Origin: Nymphaea colorata
Taxonomy: Eukaryota; Streptophyta; Magnoliopsida; Nymphaeales; Nymphaeaceae
DNA length: 37,657 bases
Assembly: GCF_008831285.2 (NCBI RefSeq)
Contig: NW_022205073.1
Span: 1 to 37,657, forward strand
Direction of reading: 5' to 3'
Shown: piece by piece, positions 22,015-34,208 of the stretch
Layout of the letters: every line of letters starts with the position of its first letter
Numbering within the stretch: position 1 is the stretch's first letter
The notes under the pieces: model-generated
The model's database searches: none
What the model was told of the DNA's origin: nothing
Seen by the model: only the letters and a program-made list of their open reading frames with translations
Position numbers and translations under genes: made by a program

Positions 22015-22304
22015 GTATCTTCACTCTTAAAAGTAATATAATAAGTTTTGTTGGGGTGTACTTAATAAATAGTCTAGAATATTCTCGATCAACTTAATTT
22101 ATACCCCATCATATTGTCTAATTTAGTCTATTTACCTATTTTCCATTAGTGATACTTATAGATTTGGCATCCTTAGCCCGCAAAGATTAGATAGCTACTT
22201 GAAGCTACTCGATTAAAGCTGAACTCTTAACAGAGTTTAGCCAATATGTGACTTTTAGGCAACCGCTTACCCTATATAATACTTATACTTAATAGTGCCC
22301 ACCT
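22015..22304. other. Divergent promoter region with two small hairpins
   Basis: 290 bp between the RING gene and UBA2 starts. It contains two perfect or near-perfect inverted repeats close together: 22192-22207 (TAGCT stem, 6-nt loop) and 22218-22241 (9-bp stem GCTGAACTC/GAGTTTAGC with one G-T pair, 6-nt loop). They do not form a tRNA cloverleaf. They may be chance, transcription-factor sites or part of an unknown RNA. Confidence 0.35.
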
Positions 22305-24050
22305 ATGGATTCAAAATCCAATCATCGTCCCAATAAAACGTTAAATCTTATCCTTGGAGAAAGGCAACAACAGCAATCCTCACTTCCAAGGTCTTGGTGG
22401 TGGGTGCGGGAGGGATCGGATGCGAGCTGATAAAAAATCTTTCCAAATCCGGCTACAAGGATATTACTATCCTGGACTATGATAGCATAGAGATCACCAA
22501 CCTCAATAGACAGTTCTACTTTCGCAAGGAACACATCGGAAAGTCAAAGGCGGAGACAGTGAAGACAGTCCTTGAGAGGATGGACCCTTCGATCAGGATC
22601 AATGCCATTAATGCCTCCATATATGACCAAAAGTTCAACTTCTTTTTCTATAAGGATTTCCATCTAATCTTCAGCTGTTTGGACAACATGAGAGCGCGTG
22701 AGCATTTGGCAGCTCAAGCAACCAAGCACGGCAAGCCCCTAATCGACGCTGGAACCATGTCTTACTTTGGACAGGCCTACAGCTCCATCCGATTCAAGAC
22801 CAGCTGCCACAACTGCATCCCCACCCACTCCGAACAAACTCCTGCCTTTTGCACCATCAGGAGCCACCCTCAATTGCCAGTCCACTGTGCCACCTACGCC
22901 AAGAATTTCTACGATTCCTTCTTTGGCATCAACCAAGCATAAGCCCTCAGCGACAATCTCAAATACGCCAAATACGTCACAACGGACCAGCTTACAGATG
23001 CGGAAATTTAATCGATAGGGAAAAGTCTATTCGAGGAAATGTTCAATATCGGCATTCATGATATTGATCTCTAAGGGAATAAGATAGACTTTGTTAGGAA
23101 GCTTAAGGCAGAATAGGCTGCAGCGTTAACGTAGACGCTTAAAAACCCATCCAAATCCACCTTTGACGAATAGGAACACAAGCGGCATTTATGCACTCCT
23201 TACGATGAGGAAAAACTATGGTCCATTTCTTAATACTACCGCAAATTCATGACCAGCACGTCCAATCTCCTGCGACGTAAGCTAAAACTGGATTCGCCAG
23301 CATCATTCGACAAGGATGATGAGGATTGCATGGCATTGGTGCTTTCGATCACCAACCTCAGGACTTACAATTTCATCAACGAGGAATCATAGCACAACAA
23401 GCATAAATATCTCACCTACTACCAGTGCAAGGATCTCATCGGGAAGGTCTTCCCCGCTATCGCTTCAGCCAACGCCATAGCTGCTGCCCTATAGGCCAGA
23501 GAGGCAGTCAATATCCTATCGGACCAAATGGGGAAACTAAGGTACATATCCTTCGGCAATAGGAGCGACGAAAGGATATCACCTTCCTTCCAGAGCGGAT
23601 CCAATCCCTAATGTCGCATCTGTTCCTAAAAGGTCATCTACGCCGGTGTCGCTTGCAATATGAACGCTACAACTTTTCGGCAGTTGTAGGCCTTCACTGC
23701 CTGCAATTACTTCAGCAGGAATAGGGATGTCACCTGTGGAGCCATCACCATAATCCGCTACTCCAAAAAGGAAACCAGCAGAACAGGGAAAAGCTGCTCA
23801 ACTTCATCCCTGAAATGATCCATAACGGAGTGCTTTAGCTTTCCTTCCTGCCTCAGCTCGAAGAACCGCAATATGTTGTCCATGTTAGCGTCATTCATAA
23901 CGAGCATTAGGATACGATCAGAAGGATCGAGGAGAATAAATCAAGAGCGTATTATTCAAACAGCTCAAATCGTATTTCAGAAGAGCAAGGTCGGAGATGG
24001 CCAATAACAATTACTTCTAACTTTAGCTTAACGGAGGGTTCTAGCTTTGA
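22305..24050 (+). CDS. UBA2: SUMO-activating enzyme subunit 2 (UBA2)
   Basis: About 576 aa. Exon 1 is 12 codons; a 20-nt intron (22340-22359) brings the ATG at 22305 into frame with LTSKVLVVGAGGIGCELI. Active-site features are intact: the GAGGIG nucleotide loop, NLNRQFYFRKEHIGKSKAE, CHNC zinc pair, catalytic Cys in TPAFCTIRS, PVHCATYAKNF, FDKDDEDC, KVFPAIASANAI, and the second zinc pair CRIC. With SAE1/AOS1 it adenylates SUMO and passes it to UBC9 in the nucleus. Two apparent one-base losses occur late: an A5 run near 23773 (A6 restores the frame) and near 23945. Yeast Uba2 is 636 aa, so the length is normal. Confidence 0.95.
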
Positions 24051-24119
24051 CCATACGTGATAGCTTCTATATATCTGAATGAAGGTGATTCCGAAATGAT
24101 TTGAAACTTATAATTTGCA

Positions 24120-25112
24120 ATGTAGGGCCAAAAGGAACGCTACGATCCGCGATTCTACTTCATCACTCTAAACTCTCTAAAATTCCACAAGCAGCCCACC
24201 AAGGACATAACCCTCCAGTTCCGCCTGGGCAACAAGACGTCAGAGAGCAGGTACAAAATCGCAGAGGACCAGATCTGGCAGATCGAGAACGGCTTTGAGG
24301 TGAAGTAGACGCGGATACAGTAGGAGGTGCACATCTTGAAGTACGGAGCCGAGGAGTTTTTAAATATCTATGTGAAGACAGGAACCACACTCACTGGCTA
24401 TTCACGAGTATTGCTTACACCCATCTTCGAAAAACCGCATGCCAAACACAATATCAACTCTATCCTCTTTGAGAACATCTTCCAAATAGGTTAGAAGAGG
24501 TAGTAGGTTGCTCCTTCCGCGTAGCTTAACTTCGACATCTACTTTCAGTTTAACTTCTAAGGGAAATTATAAATAATCCCCGTCTCTGCTTCCCTCGAGC
24601 GCAACATTGCGCAAATCGGCGAGATGAAGCCGAAGGTGCGTCTGGAGATGGAAGGAGTGAGCTGGTGCTCTCTGCCAGCCGAGGGAGGCATTCGTCCGCA
24701 CTGGTCCGGCCACTTCCACTCCAACCTGACCGAGGACCAGGGGATTATAGACTCCATCGAGGAGAACCTGAAGAGCAATAAGCTTGAAGAGTGGGCGAGG
24801 CTGCTGAAGATCGCCGCTAACACCCTCGGAATCACCTCCTAGGACGAGAGCAATCCTCAGAGGGCGGAGCAATACTTCGATTGCATAGACTTCTAGATGA
24901 AATGCGCTGGCAGTTATCTCAACATCTAGATACTTTCGGACCCCTTCCTCGGATCAAAGCCAGACATAATCGGCACGGCTAGGATAAGGGTGGAGGATGA
25001 GGGACTGCTGAAGTTCCCTCAAAAACCGCACGAAAAGATCTTCCAGAAGAAGTTCGTAAAGCTCTACCACGAAGACACGGTTTTGAACACGAAGCTGGAT
25101 GCGGAGTGTTGA
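24120..25112 (+). CDS. Probable C2-domain-like protein
   Basis: 330 aa, ATG at 24120, TGA at 25110-25112, one frame. Two beta-rich halves resemble tandem C2 folds. The first runs from RFYFITLNSLKFHKQPTK through LQFRLGN and TLTGYSRVLLTPIFEKP. The second has GSYLNIEILSDPFLGSKPD, IIGTARIRVEDEGLLKFP and FVKLYHED. A helical segment (IEENLKSNKLEEWARLLK) lies between them. Conserved Ca2+-binding aspartates are not clearly present. A membrane or scaffold role is possible; the family call rests on pattern only. It follows UBA2 by 69 bp on the same strand. Confidence 0.62.
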
Positions 25113-25300
25113 AATTGTATGTCCGATTCGTATTCGATAAGGAAAAGATAATCAATAAGAACTTGCGATACGCCCTTATGTGAGGCAACCAATCATCAAT
25201 ACTCTTTATCCAATCCCAAAGCGTCTTATTACATTACATCCTTGCATTTTGATTGGGGTTACTGAATCACCATGCGTTATTAATAATCTAATCATTTTCC

Positions 25301-26727
25301 ATGTCCTCCAACGCGCCCATCCTCAGTCGCGACCAGATAGAAGAGGTCAGGAGCATGGTGCATGGCATTCTCGAAGAAAACACCCGCATTATCGATGACG
25401 TGCTCAGCTAGTTGGTCGACGTTGAAAGCACCAACATCTTGGGTATGCTCTTGTCGATCTAGGACTCTATAACTTGGTGGTCGAACAGTGGCAGAAAAAG
25501 CAAAAAATGTCGATAACCTTTGCCATTTCTCGCGTATAAGACCCCCCACGTAGTCACCATGCTTGCCACTGTCCAGCTCCTCTGGGACCAGAAATACCAA
25601 AACGAATAACAACTGAATCTAGCCAAGACAGATGCGGAAGCCTGCAGACACAGAATGAAGAACTTAAAGTAATAAATAACAATACAGGCAATGAATGAAC
25701 AATTGAGAAAACAAATAAAATTAGACCAGGATCACGAATCCCCAAAAGTATAACCCACTGATAAAATGGAATAGCTTGTGAAGTCTCAGAGCTGCATTGA
25801 CTTCAGGGATCAGGCTGGGCAATAGTAGTAGCAAATAATAGATAAAAAATGCGGAAGCAGTCACGGTGAAGCCATTCACCACCCCTAGCCGGCAGGCCTG
25901 CCATCCGAGAAATCGAGTGAGGTTGAGGCTCTGCTTTCGGACAAGCTGAAGTTGCAGAGATAGTTGGAGTAGGCGATAGAGTAATCGCAATTGACGCGGA
26001 TGTAGCTGTAGCTGGCTGAGCTGGCGATCAAGGACGCCCTCGCCTACAAGAGCTCCTACCTCTCTCTCCTGCAGAACAGCGCCAGCAGGATCTCCGACAA
26101 GAGCAGGTCCCTCGATAACATCGATTACCTCAATGGGGAAATCGAGTGCCAGTCCCACATCGAGGACAGCTTCAGGAACGAAGCCAGGACCTACTTCAAC
26201 GTCGAGCAGGAGGACCAAAACAGGCACAAATAGGCAGCGAACAATGGAGGAAACGGGAGGGGTGAACATGGAGAGAAGAATAATAAAGGATATGATGAAA
26301 AAACAGGCATGAAGAGTGCAGTGAATCCCTTCAAAAAGAAGTCGTTCAATGTAGATCGCGACGAAGTATTGCAGTAAGAGGAGCACAGCAAGACCATCGA
26401 CCAGATCAACGACTCCACCATTCCTCCAACGACGATTTCGAAGCCTACCGCCCATAGTCGCAGATAGTCGACGAGAGGAGGGTCAACGAAATCATCCAAA
26501 GATTCAAGCTAAAAAAATCAAAAATATCCGACCGCCAGTAGACAGCCTAATAGTCGCTGTAGGCCTAAAACTCGCTCTTCAAGCCAAAGGCAGTCTCCAC
26601 GATCGACCACAATCCCAATCCCAAGCGGAGGCAGTAGGCCGGTTCGGGCGAATCCTCGATCAACAAGTTCTACAATTCCTCACTGCGAAGGTGGTTCGGA
26701 GCAGGATCAAGCGCAGGTGAGTCTTGA
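25301..26727 (+). CDS. Coiled-coil protein, unassigned
   Basis: About 460 aa. Two 20-nt introns at 25443-25462 and 25534-25553 join three exons. The exon between them fits only if the A6 run near 25502 has lost one A. The N-terminus is helical (RDQIEEVRSMVHGILEEN, GLYNLVVEQWQKKQK). A long coiled coil follows (LNLAKTDAEACRHRMK; LSDKLKLQRELEEAIEE; LTRMELELAELAIKDAL). The basic C-terminus includes VDERRVNEIIQRFKLKK, reached through another one-base loss near 26424, and ends NKFYNSSLRRWFGAG before TGA at 26725-26727. No known domain. Composition fits a cytoskeletal or trafficking tether. Confidence 0.65.
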
Positions 26728-26822
26728 TTTTATATTCTCTGAGTACCACTTGAGCCCATTGCATAAAAATAACAGCTTTCATAATCATCCCATTCTCCAT
26801 ATTTATAACATCGAAGAAGAAT

Positions 26823-27786
26823 ATGCTCGCCAACGATACCGCCCAGCATCTCCGCTAGGCCAGGGACTACATGTACTCCATCGCCAACGAGGGGCTCGAC
26901 GTCAGTGCGCTCTACATCACCCAGGCCTATCTCACGGTACCGCTCCTCACAATTAGAAATTGCAGGCCAGTCTGAAACCCTGCACTGCCCTCCAGGCGCT
27001 GTTCCAACGGGAAGACATTTAAGCTCTTGTGGAGATTTGCGGCAGTGGATCGGGCCTTCCCGGTCAGTCCTATAACTAACGTATTATTAGCGAGCCATTA
27101 TTAAAATATTTTAAAAACACGACCAGCCACTCAGCCTCCATTGCGACCATTCCCCCCTGGAAATATCCCATTTGGTCAATCGGATCATCGATTCCCTCGA
27201 AGAATGGGAAATAATCACCACAAGGGCGAACAAATTGAGGAACAGCCTCGAGACTTATCGCGAGCACTGCAGAGAGTATACCGAGCTGAGGAAGCTGGAG
27301 GAAAGCCTCGATGGGTTTTTGTAGAGGATACTGAAGAACCAGCAGCAGCTATAGTTCACCACTATCGAATCAGAGAACCAGACGTGCTCCCTATAGAGGA
27401 TGGAGGACTGCAAGCAGGCCAACGTCCAGAGCAGTGAGAGCCTGGTGGCCGAGCTGAGCAAGGAGAGGATCGTGGAGTTCCTGCACTATCTCTCCATGTG
27501 GATGGGCCAGACGCTCCAAGAGATCTGCGAGTTTAAGAACGTGCTGGAGGCGGCAAGGTCCGAATCCTCCATCGATATCGACCAGGAGCGCAAGTCTGCC
27601 AACGTCAAGGGCAAGAAGGCCAAGCTATCCAAGCAGTCCCTTCTCACCTCCAAGATCCAGCAAGGCCACCTGGACGTCCCCAGCATTGCCGCCAACTTCT
27701 ACGACGAGAACAGAAGACAAAAGATAGACCACAGCTCAGGACCCTCAGGACGAACAGCTTCATCGACTTCCCCAAGAGTTAAATGA
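26823..27786 (+). CDS. Helical coiled-coil protein, unassigned
   Basis: About 315 aa, ATG at 26823, one 20-nt intron at 26937-26956 and an apparent one-base loss near 27080. The protein is almost entirely helical: TAQHLREARDYMYSIANE, LQALFQREDIEALVEI, LVNRIIDSLEEWEIITTRA, YTELRKLEESLDGFLERI, LSKERIVEFLHYLSMWMG. The long amphipathic helices could form a BAR-like or tethering bundle, which is inference. The 3' end is unclear. The simple frame stops at 27784-27786, but another frame (DEQLHRLPQELNEFSL) also looks coding and would place the end at about 27853-27886 after further indels. Confidence 0.6.
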
Positions 27787-28047
27787 GTTTTCTCTCACAG
27801 AGGAGGCCACCAAGAGCGGCGTATCCCAGCGTAATACTCTGGCGAGATTTCTCTGAACAGATAACTGAGATCGCGTCGCAGTTGTGAGAGTTGCACCAGT
27901 TGCGAGATATACTGATGATAGCTGTACATAGATATGCATCCCGCATTCTACTATTGATGCTATTTTTCCCATTTCTTCATAGGGGGTGCATATTGGCATC
28001 TCTCTTTCCGTTCGTTCCCCACTGGGGTTATAATTTTAATTTAACTC

Positions 28048-30847
28048 ATGCTAGAGTATTTAATTTTAAATAATCGGTTCGAGTCCGCCGGCAAGTACTT
28101 CGAGGTCTCCAACAAAAACTACAGGGAGGAGCTGCTCACGCACTTCAACCGGGGCAGGCGGCTGATTTTTTCAAAATATTCGCACTGCTTCGCAAGGAGG
28201 ACAAGCTGGAGTTCTACCTCCGCGTCTACTTCTTCATCTACAGCATCCACCCCGCCCTCAAGGCCAAGACCGCCATCCCCGACGAATAAATCAACGCTTT
28301 TCGCGAGTTCTGGACACCCAGGGCGCCGACCTCGCCAAGACCAACTAATTTCTATAGTTTTACGCCCTGCCCTTCGTCAAGAAACCGCTAGAGCACGCCT
28401 CCTTCAAGACCCTCTTCAAGAAGGAGTGGGTGAATAACCTCACATAAAAATTGCATGCCTACCTGCAGGAGGAGGACAAGCGCATGAAGGAAGCGGTCGC
28501 CCAGATGCTGGGGGGTCCAGTAGGGAGGAAAGCGAGAGCAAGAAGTTCAAGAGTCCCGAGTTCAACCAGCCCCCGAATCGCCGGTGCCGGTGATGAGTCT
28601 AAACCTGCGGCTGCTTGAGGAGAAGAACAAGAAGTTGTTCGAGGAGGTGTAGCTTTACAAGGCGAAGTTCTCCTCTCTCGAGCGTAACAACCAGGCGCTG
28701 ATCGAGAGCTTCAACACTCACCTCATGGAGTCGCAGAACAAGTGGTTCCAGATCACCAGGGAGCTCACCAACAACTCCAGGACGCTCATCGAGCTCATCT
28801 CCAAGTCCAACTCCAGCCTCATCAACGACCGCAAGTACCAGCGCATCAAAAAGCGCACGGAGAAGTTCGAGAAGATAGTCAAGAAGGAACTGGACGAGCT
28901 CATCAACCAGTCGCAGGACTTATCGGTCTTCGACAAGCCGTCGGTGAATGAGATTTCGCACTCTGCCAGTTTCACTCCCAACATTAGCCAGCGAAACATC
29001 ACCACGTTCGTGTCCCTGGACGAGTTCATCCCCACCAACTACGTGATGCTGATCAAGGACTTCAAGAAGATGGCTGACGGCGAGAAGATAAAGGTCCTGC
29101 AGGGATTCTCCTGGCGGATCATCAAGAGCAAGAACAAGTGGATCCGCCGGCAGACCATCGTGGGGCTCATCGTCAACGACGTGCTCGGACTCATGAACGG
29201 AGACATCCAGACGCTGCTCTTCAACGAAAAACTTATGTATTACGTTGTCAAGCTTTTCCTTTACATCTCGGAGGATCTCTACGGAAGCAAGGTGCTGTTC
29301 AGGAATGGCGGACTCTACAAGGAGATAATCGACCTCATCCCGAGATCCTCAAGGGGAAGAAGTACCAATGTCTCGCCGTCATTCTCTAGATCCTGGAGAA
29401 CATCTGGCACAACAAGGAGATCCTGCTGGAGCTGATCAATCTCAACATCATCGATATTTGCGTCAACGTGCTCCTCGAGGACGAGGAGATTAGAAGCAAT
29501 AACTAGCTGCTAGAGTCCATTTCCACCCTGCTGCTCAACGCCACCGCGCTCAAGTAGGGCCTCGATTCCTACTAAACGCAAATCAACATCTTCTTCAGCC
29601 TCAGCGAAGCCTTCAGAGAGGCCAACGACAGCAATAGGAATCTCATTGGCGCCATCATGTATGGGCTGCTTGGCAGGCAGGAGATGTGGAATCTTGCCCA
29701 CGAAGCCAACTGCCCAACTTCATCGACGACCTGCTCAAATGGACTTCAGGTCAAACAAACAGCAACTGATCCTGATTCAGGAAAAGCTGCAACGGTTCTA
29801 ACCTGGAAAAACGATGGATTCGGAGTACTACGAGGACGATAGCATCGATTCCAACCTTTAAGAGGAAATTTTCGAAAGAACGAAGAAGAGTTGACCGACC
29901 TGCTTGAGGAATACATCCAAGGGCATTAGCTGCTGATGAACAAGTACATGCTGAAGAACAAAGATGCCGAAAAGGTATTGAAATATGTCTATACAGCAAA
30001 TCGACGAAATCAATAAGATTATGGACCAGTTCAAGACCAAGAACCAAGACAACGCAAGCAAGGAAAAGAAGGAGGCGGCGGAGAAAGAAAAGATCAATTA
30101 CCGATATCAGGAAAAAGAGAAAATGCAGAATGTGAGGTTGCCTGAAATCAAGCATAAGAAATAATAACCCGTTTCCAACCAAAAACCACTCAAGACTAAA
30201 CCAAGCGAGCAAAATAGTACTACAGCTATAAATCCCCCAATTTCAAGCACAATTAGCCTAAGAATTCCTACTCGATTCAGGTATAGTCCCTAAACCCACG
30301 CTAGTCTGCCAGCAGCAAGCAAAAAATCCACAGTTTCTAATTCCATCAATAGTAATTCTAAGAGAAGCGAGTGAACCGAGCCCAGACAAAGCCATCATCC
30401 AAGGCCAACGAGAGTCTCAAGGCAGAGACAAGAAGGTGATGGAGAAGAAATCCACAGATAAGCCGTAGTATCGGATCAAGAAGAGTAGCTCAGTCGAGAA
30501 GGGACTTGGAGGAGTAAAGAAGCAGAATATCACCTACGATACAAACAAGAATAACTCCAACATCTAATACAAGAGTATTGAAGGAGTAAAATCCCCTCCT
30601 CCCAAAAGAACAGAGAAGAAGTGCTGAGACAGCTGAATGAGGAACTCAGAGCCTAAAAGAAAGCAGTATAGCACGAAAGGAAAATATCAATAAAAACCTA
30701 CCAGCAAATTCAAGTCCAGTCCAGAGATAAAACACCCACGTGAAGAAGCAAAACAATTTCATGGCTCCAACCGAAGAAGAGGCAAAGGCGTTCGCTTCTC
30801 GCCCGAAGATACGGCGGACTCCTCCCAAGGACGATGATATCTAATGA
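28048..30847 (+). CDS. ARMC9: ARMC9, LisH/armadillo ciliary protein
   Basis: About 920 aa if read as one gene. It begins at a LisH-like helix pair (MLEYLILNNRFESAGKYF). Next is a segment close to animal ARMC9 (LEFYLRVYFFIYSIHP; NEFLEFYALPFVKKP against TEFLPFYALPFVPNP in human), a coiled coil, then armadillo-like helices (WIRRQTIVGLIVNDVLGL; LKGKKYQCLAVILEILEN) and an acidic stretch (SEYYEDDSIDSNLEEE). ARMC9 acts at basal bodies and ciliary tips and is mutated in Joubert syndrome. A 22-nt intron lies at 29975-29996. At least ten one-base losses break the frame, for example T-run 28166-28171, G-run 28510-28515, and near 28310, 28577, 29340, 29710, 29748 and 29877. The Lys-rich part after about 29900 could be a separate gene. 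Confidence 0.85.
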
Positions 30848-30892
30848 TGATGGCCATGATGATGATTGATTTTTTGAATAAAATAATCCAGA

Positions 30893-33338
30893 TCAGTTAA
30901 AGACTCCCTTGACGCTCACCCACTTCTCTTTCTTCTTGCCCTTTCTCACCCTTACCCGCTCCTATTCATCATCGATTTCGATCTTCTTGGTCTCGTTGAT
31001 CTTTTCCCACCAGGCCTTTTCAGTTTTGCGGTTCGGGCTTGCTGGCGGCCTGTTTGGTCTATTCTTTGGCTGGGGACGGAGCCTAGCCTAGGCTAGGGAA
31101 CATCTAGTTGATTTTCTTCTGGTAGGTGGCTGGTTTTTCCTTGGCGATTTGTGTCATTTCTTTGAGATTGTCCTCCTTCTTCACTTCTCCCTTCTTCTCG
31201 ATGACAAGATCGGGGAAATCTCCCTTGTCGACCAAGTTGAAATCGGTCTTTACCTGGAATCCATTCTTTTCGTGTTTCTTCTCGATCTATTTCAAGGTTT
31301 GCTTCACCTTTTTCTCCTCCTGCAGCTTCTAGAATTCTATCTGTTCTTCCAGGTTCTTTAGTTCTGACTTTTTGAGGCCGAATTACGCCTAGAGGTAGGG
31401 CTAAGTCACATATTTGTACGCGTTAGTAGAGGAAATCTTCGAGAATGTTCTCGTGGATTTTGCTTTTCTAAGTTAACAAATTTTTGTTGTGCTTTATTGC
31501 GTGGAAACAGAACTTGACGAAGATGTAAGTGTCTAACAGTTCTTCCGTTTAGATCTTCTCTAGCCTTTCTTGTATTTCACTTATTTTTTTCTTGAAGATA
31601 TGGTTGATGATGTACTACACCGTGTCCTTATTGATTCCGAAATTGGTGGCAAACTTGAACTTGGCCATCTCTTCGATTTTCAGTCTTCGCACCACGCCGA
31701 TGATCTGGAACAATCTTTCCTTGCACCGCTTCACTGGCTTCTTAATGCTCAAAGATTTGGTCTTTATCCTGCTCTCGATGTTGGTCTCCAGCTCCTTGAT
31801 CAGAAGCTTAAAGAGATCACTGTAGCATTCGCACCTGTTCAGCAGGTTTTAGTTCTTCGACGGGATTTTCTTCAAGGCACGCACGAAGATTTGGTTGAGT
31901 TCCTCCTTGAGGTCGTCGTTCGTGACGGTTCTGATGAAATGGGGGAAGACCAGGTAAGCGCTTCGCAAGCTCACGTTTTTCATAATCCTCAGGAACTCTT
32001 CGAAGAACTCTTCCGGTTTTATTTGCTTTTTATTCGTCTTCACTCGGATGGTATTGAACTTCGCGAGGTCTTCGTTGTTGAGCAGGACTTTCAGTTTGGC
32101 TTCGAAATCCTCGTAGGCTAGCCTGCTCAAGTAGACGTAATGCATAAAGTTGAGTTCTTCGAAGAAGAATGTCTAATTTTCCTTGGCGATGATGGGTTTT
32201 TACTTTTAAAGCTCTGTCTTTTCGACGTATTTTCTCTTCTTTTGGTTGGTCTGCGGCCTGTCATCCTCTTTCCTGTGCTTGAGGATAAATGCCTACTCGA
32301 AATGCTCATCCTCGTCCATTTTGTTCTCGTAGAATATTCTCGGATCCAAAAGGAGGTCTGTTTGCTGGTCGGCTTCTCCTAGGGCTTTATTCTTGCATTT
32401 TTTCAGATTGAGGAACTGGTCCTCCATGTCGACGCCTTCCTTATCCTTGATGATGATGATCTCATCGTCGGGGTTGTGGCCCTCGTACTGGAATCCGCAA
32501 AGTTCTTTAATATCTATCTTTTTATTGGAGTATCCCTTGTCGTGCATTTGCAGTCTGTGGAGTCTGAGTTCCTCTGCGTTTTTAAATGCAATAAATTTCT
32601 TAGCGAGGCAATTCTCGTCGTTGCAGATATAGTGTGATATTTTGTAATGGACTTCCATGCTGTCGTAGTTTTTGTAGTATCGGTATTTCTCCTGTTTTCC
32701 GCAGACGTTGCAGAGCATGTGTTCCACGTTGACGTGTCTTCTGAACTCGTCCTCATCGAAGAAGTGCCTGTTGCAGAACTTGCAGAAGGGGTGCATGAAG
32801 GTGATATTGCCGAACTCGTCGATGTCTCCCTTCTCCAGGTGCTTGTTCAGGCCTTGAAGGTGTACAGTTTTTGCTATTATAAAACGCAGGTTTCTTCTCC
32901 ACGCAGATCTCGCTTTGTTATGAGGGGATTACCAGACGTAGCGGTTGTGGTCCTACCTTAGGTGTTTTTTGAGGAAGGCACGGAGGGGAATTTTTTATCG
33001 AATTTGCAGGGTTTTCCGTCGATTTTGATGAAGCACTTATATTCTGTGAGTTTCTCGAATGCATTTCGGCCATCCTCAGTGTTGTAAAAGATATCTGCGA
33101 AATTTTTATCGGGATAACGTTGTTTTTGAAGTTTTGGAAGGGGATGAAGTCATTCATGATGATGATTGTTTTGAGGCTGAGCTATATTGCATGGGGGTAC
33201 CTTGCAAATGGGGCATTGGTTGTTCTTGCTGATGACTCTCATCTTGTAGATGCAGCGATAGCACATGGGCTCGTGGTTGCACTCGCCGACTCCGATAAAC
33301 TCGGCCTCTTCGGCGCAGAGTATGCATTAGACTGGCAT
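30893..33338 (-). CDS. ZNF598: ZNF598/Hel2 ribosome-collision E3 ubiquitin ligase
   Basis: About 810 aa. The N-terminal RING is complete (CILC, CNHEPMCYRC, CPIC), then a 19-nt intron (33182-33200), then the segment KFPSV...FLKKHLREDHNRYVW. The family C2H2 block follows: HPFCKFCNRHFFDEDEFRRH, HMLCNVCGKQE, YDSMEVHYKISHYIC, and AEELRLHRLQMH. The helical C-terminus contains two hydrophobic FP-type motifs (KGDFPDLV, MFPSLGEAP), typical of ZNF598. It senses collided ribosomes and ubiquitinates 40S proteins. One-base problems near 33113, 32975, 32880 and 31045 break the frame. It converges on ARMC9 with 45 bp between stops. Confidence 0.9.
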
Positions 33339-33525
33339 CAATGTTGAAATGGAAATTATAATTAAACTCTTTTATCAAGTATTTATAGCCAATCAATAAG
33401 AACAGCAAAATCAATCGGGATCAACCGTTTAATATCTGTTATTGCTGTTGATGGTGATCTTTTGGCTGAAGGAAATAACAATAGTTTTATGATGATTTAA
33501 TGATGATGATGGGAAATAAATCACT

Positions 33526-34208
33526 TCAGAAGGTCATGTATCCGACAAGTCTAATAATATAGTAGTTCTTGCCGTATGGGTTTCCTGGGGCTTCGGTGTT
33601 GTAAGTGTCGTAGATGTCTACATCGAGGATGTTGGGCATGGAGGGCACATCGGTTCTCCAGGGATGACTTCGAGCTCGGTGGCGGTGTTCGCGTACCAGT
33701 TGAACTTGCGACTGGTGTACTGGGCACGTTGGAGTTGTCGTTGCGCTGCCTCATCTTGGCTGACATGTACCGTGAGAAGATTGTTCGTGGATGCATGGTA
33801 ATAGTAGACCTCCACCAGCAGGGCGTAAACGTTGACATTGGCTGGAATAAAGACGTTGAAGCTGAGGGAGGCGCTTTGCTGGTGCAAGGTGATGGCACTG
33901 CTGAGATCCACTGGTGTGAACCTAACAACTTGAGGCCTTCTTGCGCAGCATTGTTTTAGTCGATTGTTCAGGCTGACTACTTGGTTGATCAGCCATATCA
34001 GGATGAAATTGGTCAAATCCTTACTTTGGAGGGCACTGGAACTCTTCAAGGCCTAGGGAACGCCGTCCAAGCCTTGTAGCTGTTCCAAGGCAGCTGCAAG
34101 TGTCTGGGGCGGAGCTGTGATGACGTCAGGCCAAGCTGCTGCCGTAAGTTTGGAGGATTGAGCCCAGCAGGAACTGATAAGCAAGATCAGCAAAAAGATT
34201 TTGACCAT
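33526..34208 (-). CDS. Secreted protein with N-terminal signal peptide
   Basis: About 227 aa. A clear signal peptide (MVKIFLLILLISSCWA) precedes a helical region (NFILIWLINQVVSLNNRL), a CC pair, and a beta-rich domain (ASLSFNVFIPANVNVYAL, LLVEVYYYHAST, FNWYANTATELEV). The end is YYIIRLVGYMTF, reached after one apparent lost base near 33652; with it the length is a whole number of codons. No family recognised. It could be an extracellular matrix, stalk or mucocyst protein. Confidence 0.75.

Noticed and set aside
22040-22060. Telomerase RNA template candidate (TTGGGGT)
   Set aside because: Only CACCCCAAC is present on the minus strand; a C4A2 template needs about 1.5 repeats (AACCCCAAC). No other candidate in the window.
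22218-22330. tRNA-like segment, including an apparent T-loop (GGATTCAAAATCC) and a UUG-like anticodon loop on the minus strand
   Set aside because: No matching acceptor stem or D-arm, and the TGGATTCAAAATCCA hairpin is the start of the UBA2 reading frame (ATG GAT TCA AAA TCC).
28725-29435. A separate 236-aa protein within the ARMC9 region
   Set aside because: It is the middle of ARMC9; flanking frames match ARMC9 once single missing bases are allowed.
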